DNA from: Sphingomonadales bacterium
GTDB taxonomy: Bacteria > Pseudomonadota > Alphaproteobacteria > Sphingomonadales > Sphingomonadaceae
NCBI GenBank assembly: GCA_018067055.1
Contig: JAGPVK010000426.1
Location: forward strand, 1 to 5,155
Direction of reading: 5' to 3'
Length of the DNA stretch: 5,155 bases
Below the pieces are notes generated by a model. The model saw nothing but the letters and a program-made list of their open reading frames with translations, had not been told where the DNA came from and did not search any database. Positions 1 through 5,155 of the stretch are shown one piece after another. Each line of letters opens with the position of its first letter. Position 1 is the first letter of the stretch. The translations under genes were made by a program, and so were the position numbers.

Positions 1-36
1 AAGATGTTTTGTACCACAGATAATGTAACTTGCCTG

Positions 37-64
37 TTGCAGTCTTAAACCACCCTTTTATACT
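37..64 (+). promoter_or_regulatory. Putative sigma70-type promoter of the recombinase operon
   Basis: A -10-like hexamer TATACT (59-64, five of six matches to TATAAT) follows a weak -35-like TTGCAG (37-42) with a 16-base spacer. Transcription would start near 70-72, about 25 bases before the GTG start of the first recombinase. It is the best promoter seen in the 94-base leader, and no promoter of similar quality was noticed before the later genes, which overlap one another. The -35 box matches in only its first three bases, so activity may be low or need an activator. The call is by eye only. Confidence 0.45.
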
Positions 65-81
65 GAATAAAAATACAGTAT
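60..81. repeat. Inverted repeat over the -10 box, possible operator
   Basis: ATACTG (60-65) and CAGTAT (76-81) are perfect 6-base inverted arms separated by a 10-base AT-rich spacer. A second, overlapping small palindrome, AATAC-A-GTATT, occupies 72-82. The left arm lies on the -10 box of the putative promoter, so a dimeric protein bound here would block transcription. The helix-turn-helix protein encoded at the end of the operon is an obvious candidate for autoregulation, but nothing in the sequence shows that it binds here. Short AT-rich arms also arise by chance. Confidence 0.3.
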
Positions 82-82
82 T

Positions 83-86
83 GGAG
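83..86 (+). promoter_or_regulatory. Ribosome binding site deciding the GTG start of gene 1
   Basis: GGAG at 83-86 stands 8 bases before the GTG at 95. The frame is open back to a TAA at 68-70, and the stretch between offers no in-frame ATG. This supports GTG 95 over the next in-frame ATG at 197, which would remove 34 residues. Confidence 0.55.
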
Positions 87-94
87 ATTCGAGG

Positions 95-1234
95 GTGGAG
101 TTCCTTCTTGCTACGTCAGAGTTTGAAATCAGGGGCCACTGCTATGAAGGGTTCCCGATTCTTCTCAAAGCCAATCATGATGTGTTTGTCGAAGGAATGG
201 AATTTCTCGTTCATCACTGCTTAAAACGTGGAAGTGTGCAAAGCCGAGGTAGCTGGGAAACGTTTGGAAGAGATCTGTGTGATTATTTCGAGTTCATCGA
301 AGCCAATGGGTTTGATTGGAGAGAGCTTGATCACCGAAATCACGAAACTCTGTTAGCCCTGTATCGGGACATTTCCTTTGATCGATTTAACCTCAATGCC
401 TCAACCGTCAATCGACGACTTCTTCTAGTAATCAAGTTCTATCAATTTGCTCTCAAGCAAGGTTGGGTAAGCACACTGCCTTACGACCTTGAGACAGTGA
501 GAGTGAGGCAGACAAAGGGTTTCCTGACACACACAGATACCTCCGGGGGATATGCAGTAAAGCCGGATGTGCTGCTGAAAACCACGCCAACCAGGATCAA
601 AGTCCTCAACAAAGAGCAGGTCGATGAGCTGCTCAAAACTATCAAGAACAAAACTCTCCGATTGATCGTTCGGTTGGCATTGCTGACGGGTTTGCGAAAA
701 GAAGAGCTGCTGACGTTTCCAGTTACCTCTGTGTCGGCACCTCAGTCGGTCTCGGCCCGGAGTCATGTGAAGGTTGAGCTAGATCCCCAACAGATGAAAA
801 CCAAGGGAGACGTTCCACGGACGATCCATGTGCCTATTTCATTGATGGCGGATCTCTGGGATTACCTGATCCACGAACGTCATGAGACGATTAGACAGCG
901 CGGGACGCACCCGAAGACGCTCTTTGTCACGGCAAAGGGAAAACCCTGGAGTATTCGGACCTCACTCAACAATCAACTGAACAGACTGGACTTATCGTTT
1001 GCCTGTCATCCCCATGTACTGCGTCATACCTATGCGACACACACACTGAAATCGCTGATGACCCGCAAAAGCAATACGTTCAATCCGTTGCTCTATGTGA
1101 GAGATCGACTGGGGCACAGTAGCATCGTGACCACCGAAAAATACCTGCACTTTCTAGATGATATCGAAGACGATCTGCGCACCAGCTATCAGGAGGAAAT
1201 TGAGGACACGGCCAAGGAGGTAGCCTGCGCATGA
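95..1234 (+). CDS. Tyrosine recombinase (TnpA-like integrase), complete active site
   Basis: This 379-residue protein is a site-specific tyrosine recombinase, expected to cut and rejoin DNA through a covalent 3'-phosphotyrosine. Residues about 38-130 look like the helical SAM-like core-binding domain. The catalytic domain follows with the whole signature: Arg201 in TGLRKEE, probable beta-hairpin Lys237 in TKGDVPR, His307 and Arg310 in HVLRHT, His341 in LGHSSIVTTEKY, and nucleophile Tyr350 nine residues after that His. An insert of about 20 residues with SVSAPQSVSARS lies between Arg201 and the Lys. A GTG start is chosen because GGAG precedes it by 8 bases. The length is close to TnpA of Tn554 (about 361 residues, from memory) and somewhat longer than XerC/XerD. 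It has no C-terminal cysteine cluster, unlike the next two genes. Its stop overlaps gene 2 as ATGA. The superfamily is certain; the exact family is inferred. Confidence 0.93.
   Translation: MEFLLATSEFEIRGHCYEGFPILLKANHDVFVEGMEFLVHHCLKRGSVQSRGSWETFGRDLCDYFEFIEANGFDWRELDHRNHETLLALYRDISFDRFNLNASTVNRRLLLVIKFYQFALKQGWVSTLPYDLETVRVRQTKGFLTHTDTSGGYAVKPDVLLKTTPTRIKVLNKEQVDELLKTIKNKTLRLIVRLALLTGLRKEELLTFPVTSVSAPQSVSARSHVKVELDPQQMKTKGDVPRTIHVPISLMADLWDYLIHERHETIRQRGTHPKTLFVTAKGKPWSIRTSLNNQLNRLDLSFACHPHVLRHTYATHTLKSLMTRKSNTFNPLLYVRDRLGHSSIVTTEKYLHFLDDIEDDLRTSYQEEIEDTAKEVACA
1214..1220 (+). promoter_or_regulatory. Ribosome binding site of gene 2
   Basis: AAGGAGG, a near-perfect Shine-Dalgarno, lies within the last codons of gene 1 and ends 10 bases before the ATG at 1231. 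It supports that start and independent or re-initiated translation of gene 2. Confidence 0.6.
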
Positions 1235-2877
1235 AAAAAGACTTTACGTTGGTGAGCCAGGAAACTGGGGTGCAGGACGCCGGCAAATCCACGAGTGCAG
1301 CGAAGGTCAGTATCGTCGATCAGATGATACCCTCAAATCCGGCAAACACCGTGGTTTCTTTTCCCGAAAGTGCCTCCTCTATAAGAACCGCTGACTTCGG
1401 GCCGTTTTACGGTCAGGGCTATGACGACATCACTGCGGCCTGTCAAAGTGCGATTGAAAAGCTGGTTGCTGAGAGCTTGGAGACGAAGGGTAACTCCCTG
1501 GCGGTTACAACCGTTGTAGGTTACTGGCTGTACGGTTTTCGCAAAGCTACGCCGTTTCTTTCTTTGCTTCATACAGCCAGTGGCAAAAACCTCTCCATGG
1601 GGGACCTGAACACCCATACAATCAATCAGTTCGTGCAGTACCTGAGAAACGAGCCCATCGGATACGTCACGCAAAAGAGCTATTACACGAAGGCCATAGC
1701 CCTGCTCAGAGCCTGTTATCGTTTCGGCTTTTGGCCGGAAGTGGATATTAAAACGGTGTGGCCAGCCAACCCCTTTCCGAACTCCAACAAGCGTTCCAAA
1801 GGTCAGAAAGCGCTCAGCAAGAACGAGAAACGACGGGTGGTCAAAGCCCTGCGAAAAGAAATGGAACGGATCGTGGCACACTCTGAGCCGCTAGACAGCT
1901 ACGATCTCGCGGTGGGTGTGCTTTCCATCGCATTGTCTACGGGTATGAATTGTACGCCCATTCTGGAGCTGGTGACGGACTGCGTGCAGCCCCACCCGTT
2001 AAAGTCCAACCTTCGGCTTCTGGTGAGCTTTAAGCGCCGTGGAAATGCCACTCAGGTTGTCGCCTTGAGAAAATCCGAGGAAGTGACCGAGATGGCCAGT
2101 ATCCATTTGTACGTGGCTGATGCCATTGATCTGATCGTTGAGCGAAACGCGAGCATCCGACGCCAGTTCAGTGACCCGAATCGCTTGCTGGTTTATGAAT
2201 CCACGAGCAAGCGTTACCAGCAGAAACCAGTCCGGCTGACCAAGAATATGCTTACAGAAAGAGTCAACAGGCTCGTTGATGAACACCAGCTCCAGACCGA
2301 CGATGGAAGGCCGCTCAAACTGAATATTAGTCGATTGAGACAAACGCTCCTGAACCGCGTCTGGGAAATGTCTGGACAAGACCCTTTGGCGGCGGCCAGA
2401 ACGGGCCGACACACCATCTCAACAGGGAACGCTCATTATTGGGAAGCTCCTCCGGAGGCCGAAACGAATATGCGGTTCTTGGGCGAGGCCCGCGTTCAAG
2501 AACTTCTCAGCGCATCCACCATCATCACCAGTGATCGGACCCCCGTGGCGTCCTGCCAAGATGCGCGGCGGGGGCATCGCGCTCCAAAAAACGGTGAGCC
2601 CTGTCAGGACTATTTAGGATGCTTCCGGTGCAAGAGCTTTGTCGTCACCGGCGATGACCTCTATCGCCTGTTCAGCTTCTACTGGGCCGCCCTGCGAAAC
2701 TACGACAGCTTTGGTGGCAAGCGCTGGACCAAATACCTGAAGCAAGTCGTTCGGCTGATCGATGAAGAGATTGCGCCCCACTTTGATGAGACTCAGGTGA
2801 ACGAGCAGCGCGAAAAAGCGAAGACGAATCCACACCCCTTCTGGCGAGACCTGAGCATGGCGAGGATGGTGATATGA
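1231..2877 (+). CDS. Tyrosine recombinase homologue with degenerate active site
   Basis: This 548-residue protein keeps the layout of a tyrosine recombinase but not all its catalytic residues. The first 85 or so residues are unrecognised; about 90-175 resemble a helical core-binding domain. In the catalytic domain, the motif normally TGLR reads STGMNC, putting Asn240 where Arg I is expected. Lys268 in SFKRRG may be the beta-hairpin Lys. The HxLRxT motif reads SRLRQT, so His is replaced by Ser367 while Arg370 is kept. His394 and the Tyr403 nucleophile keep the usual spacing of nine. A cysteine cluster C442-x15-C458-x5-C464-x2-C467 follows, probably zinc-binding. Two lost catalytic residues suggest weak or no cleavage activity and perhaps a structural or regulatory role beside genes 1 and 3. 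The reading frame is intact with good ribosome binding sites at both ends, which argues against a decaying pseudogene. It overlaps gene 1 and gene 3 by 4 bases each. Confidence 0.85.
   Translation: MKKDFTLVSQETGVQDAGKSTSAAKVSIVDQMIPSNPANTVVSFPESASSIRTADFGPFYGQGYDDITAACQSAIEKLVAESLETKGNSLAVTTVVGYWLYGFRKATPFLSLLHTASGKNLSMGDLNTHTINQFVQYLRNEPIGYVTQKSYYTKAIALLRACYRFGFWPEVDIKTVWPANPFPNSNKRSKGQKALSKNEKRRVVKALRKEMERIVAHSEPLDSYDLAVGVLSIALSTGMNCTPILELVTDCVQPHPLKSNLRLLVSFKRRGNATQVVALRKSEEVTEMASIHLYVADAIDLIVERNASIRRQFSDPNRLLVYESTSKRYQQKPVRLTKNMLTERVNRLVDEHQLQTDDGRPLKLNISRLRQTLLNRVWEMSGQDPLAAARTGRHTISTGNAHYWEAPPEAETNMRFLGEARVQELLSASTIITSDRTPVASCQDARRGHRAPKNGEPCQDYLGCFRCKSFVVTGDDLYRLFSFYWAALRNYDSFGGKRWTKYLKQVVRLIDEEIAPHFDETQVNEQREKAKTNPHPFWRDLSMARMVI
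2862..2865 (+). promoter_or_regulatory. Ribosome binding site of gene 3
   Basis: GAGG in the final codons of gene 2 stands 8 bases before the ATG at 2874, which overlaps the gene 2 stop as ATGA. A second in-frame ATG at 2880 is 14 bases from this site and fits less well. Confidence 0.5.
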
Positions 2878-4727
2878 GCATGGTATCCAAGGCAGTGGTG
2901 CTGGCCGACCGTCAACGGCTTCGGGAAACCCTGCCGAGCGGCGAAGGCTTACTCGGCATTGTCACCACCGATCGGGCAGAGGGGGTACTGTATGTGCTGT
3001 CTCGCTACGAAGACATGGTTTGGTGGTTACCGAAGACCGGTTGCCCGACAAGTCTCGTGGACTGCAAGCGCAAGTTGGATTTTGCCCGCATCAGATGTAA
3101 ACAACTCCGGTCCGAATCCAAAGCAGTCATGGCGAGACTGATCTGGGCAAACACGAAGTTAGCGGTCTCAACAGTTTCTGGCCAGTTCATGAAACTTGTG
3201 GTTTGGTTGAACTGGCTGCACGACCAGGGTATCCGAAGCCTTGCCCAAGTCACGCCTATGGTTGCAGACCGCTATGTTCAACACGTAAACCAGCTCACCT
3301 CACCTAACAGGATCGGTGGGCCTCTGGCTCCTGGCACGAAAGCACAACGACTCCTGGTTGTGGAGACGTGCTGGCGCCACCTGCTGGATACACCAAACGG
3401 TTTCGACCACCCCTGGCCCGAGAACTCCGCAAGTGCGCTGGCCAAATTGAAACAAGCAACTAAACCGAAAACCGACATCATTCCGGAAGAGGTGCTGCAC
3501 CCCCTCTTCCAACAGTCCGAATCCCTGTTGAGCAGGGCTACCGAGTTGCTGGGACATCGAGACGCGGTGGGCGACTATCAATTACGCTACAAAAACCTAT
3601 CTGGTCAGATAAAGGAAAAATCTCGCTTCCTGAAAACCCGCGGCTGGGATCTGGGTTTTGGAGCCTTAAACAACGCCCTTCGCGAGCTGCGCGATGGTTG
3701 CTTCGTGATCATTCTGGCCACCACCGGCATCCGGGCTCATGAGTTGGGCAACATCAGGCGGGATCACTGGTACAGCGAGGTTCGGGATGGTGAGCGTTTT
3801 TACTTCCTCGGCTCGCGCTCGGATAAAACACATGAGGGCGAAACGTCATGGCTGTGCCCCGAGATCGCCATTCACGCCGTGAAGACGCTCGAACGGCTTT
3901 CAGAGCCCTTGCAAATTGAGCTTGAACAGGCGCTGGAACATGCCATAGAAGTCGGTGATCATCAGGAGGTGACTCGCTTACAGGAGTGTTCCGAGTGTGT
4001 TGGGCTGACTAGAAGCATGAAAAAGGGTAATCCCATAAGCGTGATCAGTTGGCAATCATTGGATGATCGTCTGAAGAGATTTGCAACAGGCCTAAAGCTT
4101 GACTGGAAACTAGCATCGCACCAGTTTCGCCGTACATTTGCGAATTACGTTGTCCATCACAAGCTAGGCGACCTTCGGTACCTGCGAGACCACTTCAAGC
4201 ACTGGAGCCTGGATATGACCATCTTGTATGTAATGAACGAGGCGCAGGATCTGGAGCTTTATGATGAAATCTATGCCGCATTTGAGGAAAAGCGTCAAGC
4301 CATCGTCGGTCACTGGCTGGAGCCGGACACACCGCTCTCCGGTGGCATGGGGGAGCATGTCCGTCAGATGCGAAGCCGTACCGAGAAGACTCGCACCTAT
4401 AAAGATCGTCGGGAAATGGTTCAGGCCGTCAGTGAACTGGTGTACTTGCGGTCCACAGGCATTGCCTGGTGCACCAATGACACCGGCGTAGACTGTGCAG
4501 GTGGCCAGTGCGAGAACTGTGAGCACGGTTGCATTGACGATAACCACAAGCCGTTCTGGGAAGGCCTTTACCAGCAACAAATTGAGCTGCGCCAGATCGA
4601 GGATCTGGACGCCTCGGGATCGAAGACCGTCGAAAGGACCATGGATCGATGCGAGAAGGTCCTGGCCGATCTCGGCGTAGACATCAACCGCCTCAAGGAG
4701 CAACTGGCTGATGTCGAAACCATCTGA
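2874..4727 (+). CDS. Large tyrosine recombinase (TnpB-like) with C-terminal Cys cluster
   Basis: This 617-residue tyrosine recombinase has a complete active site: Arg287 in TTGIRAHEL, Lys318 in SRSDKTHEG, His416 and Arg419 in HQFRRT, His443 in FKHWSLDMTILY, and nucleophile Tyr452. Residues 1-80 are an unrecognised N-terminal extension; about 83-190 look like the helical core-binding domain. A helical insert occupies about 205-270, and another charged stretch, about 345-395, lies between the Lys and the HxxR motif. After the catalytic domain comes a cluster C533-x7-C541-x4-C546-x2-C549-x3-C553, probably zinc-binding, then a charged helical tail to the end. The length and C-terminal cysteine region resemble TnpB of Tn554 (about 630 residues, from memory). 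In Tn554 both TnpA and TnpB are required for transposition, so this protein plausibly works with gene 1. It overlaps gene 2 by 4 bases and gene 4 by 17. The superfamily is certain; the TnpB assignment is inferred. Confidence 0.92.
   Translation: MSMVSKAVVLADRQRLRETLPSGEGLLGIVTTDRAEGVLYVLSRYEDMVWWLPKTGCPTSLVDCKRKLDFARIRCKQLRSESKAVMARLIWANTKLAVSTVSGQFMKLVVWLNWLHDQGIRSLAQVTPMVADRYVQHVNQLTSPNRIGGPLAPGTKAQRLLVVETCWRHLLDTPNGFDHPWPENSASALAKLKQATKPKTDIIPEEVLHPLFQQSESLLSRATELLGHRDAVGDYQLRYKNLSGQIKEKSRFLKTRGWDLGFGALNNALRELRDGCFVIILATTGIRAHELGNIRRDHWYSEVRDGERFYFLGSRSDKTHEGETSWLCPEIAIHAVKTLERLSEPLQIELEQALEHAIEVGDHQEVTRLQECSECVGLTRSMKKGNPISVISWQSLDDRLKRFATGLKLDWKLASHQFRRTFANYVVHHKLGDLRYLRDHFKHWSLDMTILYVMNEAQDLELYDEIYAAFEEKRQAIVGHWLEPDTPLSGGMGEHVRQMRSRTEKTRTYKDRREMVQAVSELVYLRSTGIAWCTNDTGVDCAGGQCENCEHGCIDDNHKPFWEGLYQQQIELRQIEDLDASGSKTVERTMDRCEKVLADLGVDINRLKEQLADVETI
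3485..3510. repeat. 8-bp perfect inverted repeat inside gene 3
   Basis: GGAAGAGG (3485-3492) and CCTCTTCC (3503-3510) are perfect inverted arms around a 10-base spacer, encoding part of the PEEVLHPLFQ stretch of the large recombinase. In RNA they could form a GC-rich hairpin. There is no U-tract, so it is not an intrinsic terminator. It may be chance; no function is claimed. Confidence 0.4.
4695..4700 (+). promoter_or_regulatory. Ribosome binding site of gene 4
   Basis: AAGGAG within the end of gene 3 lies 10 bases before the ATG at 4711. It supports a start that overlaps gene 3 by 17 bases rather than any later one. Confidence 0.6.
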
Positions 4728-5121
4728 GTCAGAGACTCACAAACGAATCCGCATGGCCATCGTGCGACTGGAAAAAGGCCAGCCCAAGTTAGTTGAGAAA
4801 GGGCGGAAGGTCTCGGTGGCTGCCGTGGCTGAGGAAGCTGGAGTCAGTCGTGCCCTGATTCACAAAGACTATCCTGACTTGATGGAACGCATCCGGGGCA
4901 ATGCCAACAAAGCGATCCAGAGCCAGCGTGACGAGAAGCATCTCCAGCTCAAACAGGAGCGCTTCAAGAATCGTCAGCTACGTTCAAAGATCGTGGATCT
5001 AACGGAGCAGCGCAATGCACTTGCCTCAAAAAACGCTACCTTGGCACTCGAAAACCGTCGTCTGTTGGCTATTTTAGAGAGTAAAAACGTGACAGTTTTT
5101 AGGGGGAAACCGAGTGAGTAG
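4711..5121 (+). CDS. Small HTH plus coiled-coil accessory protein (TnpC-like)
   Basis: This 136-residue, strongly charged protein has two visible parts. Residues about 33-54 (KVSVAAVAEEAGVSRALIHK) read as a helix-turn-helix of the kind at the N-terminus of TetR-type regulators and of KfrA- or TnpC-like proteins. From about 60 to 125 the sequence is rich in Lys, Arg, Glu, Gln and Leu with no proline, as in a long coiled coil, and would dimerise. There is no ligand-binding domain, so it is not a full-length TetR regulator (usually about 200 residues). Its size and last place in the operon match TnpC of Tn554 (about 125 residues, from memory), an accessory protein reported to influence transposition efficiency and orientation. 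The likely role is binding element DNA to help the recombinases, repressing the operon, or both. It overlaps gene 3 by 17 bases. The fold is fairly sure; the role is inferred. Confidence 0.85.
   Translation: MSKPSESETHKRIRMAIVRLEKGQPKLVEKGRKVSVAAVAEEAGVSRALIHKDYPDLMERIRGNANKAIQSQRDEKHLQLKQERFKNRQLRSKIVDLTEQRNALASKNATLALENRRLLAILESKNVTVFRGKPSE
5082..5101. repeat. 7-bp inverted repeat with 6-base spacer, candidate recombinase or regulator site
   Basis: TAAAAAC (5082-5088) and GTTTTTA (5095-5101) are perfect inverted arms flanking the 6-base spacer GTGACA. The repeat lies inside the codons for residues 125-131 of gene 4, at the extreme end of the operon. Inverted arms around a 6-8 base spacer are the usual architecture of a tyrosine-recombinase core site, and Tn554 uses a 6-base core. 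Alternatives are an operator, a weak hairpin, or chance in an AT-rich stretch. Nothing in the window shows exchange here. Confidence 0.35.
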
Positions 5122-5155
5122 TGCTATACATATTTTGGCCGCCCGGTATTAAACA
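5122..5155. other. Short 3' flank of the operon, no confident gene
   Basis: Only 34 bases follow the last gene. They are AT-rich at first (TATACATATTTT) and then contain GGCCGCCCGG. There is no intrinsic terminator, tRNA end or clear element boundary. A GTG at 5121 overlapping the stop of gene 4 opens a frame that runs off the window (MLYIFWPPGIK), and a GTG at 5114 opens a 12-codon frame ending at 5152. Neither is supported enough to call. Confidence 0.4.

Noticed and set aside
30..224. 64-codon open frame overlapping the start of gene 1
   Set aside because: It overlaps the recombinase in another frame, has no recognisable domain and no good ribosome binding site.
1333..1881. 182-codon minus-strand open frame within gene 2
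   Set aside because: It lies wholly opposite a well-supported recombinase gene, and its translation shows no family features.
4164..4703. 179-codon minus-strand open frame opposite the end of gene 3
   Set aside because: It is antisense to the catalytic His/Tyr motifs and cysteine cluster of gene 3; these explain the sequence, and the hydrophobic translation is a by-product.
5082..5106. Rho-independent terminator at the end of the operon
   Set aside because: The stem is AT-rich, lies before the stop codon of gene 4, and is followed by a G-run rather than a T-tract.
95..5121. Assignment as a RIT (recombinase-in-trio) element
   Set aside because: Three recombinases in overlapping order fit, but proteins of 548 and 617 residues and the added HTH coiled-coil gene do not match the roughly 300-400-residue RitA/B/C set.
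4711..5121. Gene 4 as a full TetR-family regulator
   Set aside because: It has a TetR-like HTH, but the rest is a charged coiled coil with no ligand-binding domain, and it is much shorter than the family.
1..5155. Element ends as matching terminal repeats between the left leader and right flank
   Set aside because: Only weak likenesses were found (for example ATACA...TTGG near 74-84 and 5126-5138, or GATGTTTTGTA near 3-13 versus GACAGTTTTTA near 5091-5101). They need gaps or mismatches and are within chance.

Overview
The window is almost entirely filled by one plus-strand operon of four tightly packed genes (95-5121). The first three read as tyrosine recombinases (phage-integrase / DNA-breaking-rejoining superfamily) of 379, 548 and 617 residues. 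The fourth encodes a 136-residue helix-turn-helix plus coiled-coil protein. No housekeeping gene, cargo gene, tRNA, rRNA or CRISPR array is visible. The host cannot be named from the sequence. The balanced base composition, clear Shine-Dalgarno sites, sigma70-like promoter and general protein style suggest a proteobacterium, possibly a gammaproteobacterium, but that is inference.

Layout: bases 1-94 are an AT-rich leader with a plausible promoter (TTGCAG, 16 bases, TATACT) and a small inverted repeat that overlaps its -10 box. Gene 1 (95-1234, GTG start) is a tyrosine recombinase with a complete Arg-Lys-His-Arg-His-Tyr active site. Gene 2 (1231-2877) has the same fold signature, but the first catalytic Arg reads Asn and the first catalytic His reads Ser; the Tyr nucleophile is kept. 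Gene 3 (2874-4727) is a second recombinase with a complete active site and a C-terminal cysteine cluster. Gene 4 (4711-5121) is a small DNA-binding candidate. The genes overlap by 4, 4 and 17 bases, and each start has its own Shine-Dalgarno inside the preceding gene. A 7-bp perfect inverted repeat with a 6-base spacer lies in the 3' end of gene 4, and the window ends 34 bases after that gene.

Interpretation: in lengths and order, genes 1, 3 and 4 resemble tnpA, tnpB and tnpC of Tn554-type transposons (two tyrosine recombinases plus a small accessory protein). Gene 2 would then be an extra, catalytically impaired paralogue. The module is most simply the mobility operon of a genomic island or Tn554-like element, whose ends and cargo lie outside the window. 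The three-recombinase composition also invites comparison with RIT (recombinase-in-trio) elements and the gamma-mobile-trio islands. The protein sizes do not fit RIT well, and I cannot decide the family without a profile search.
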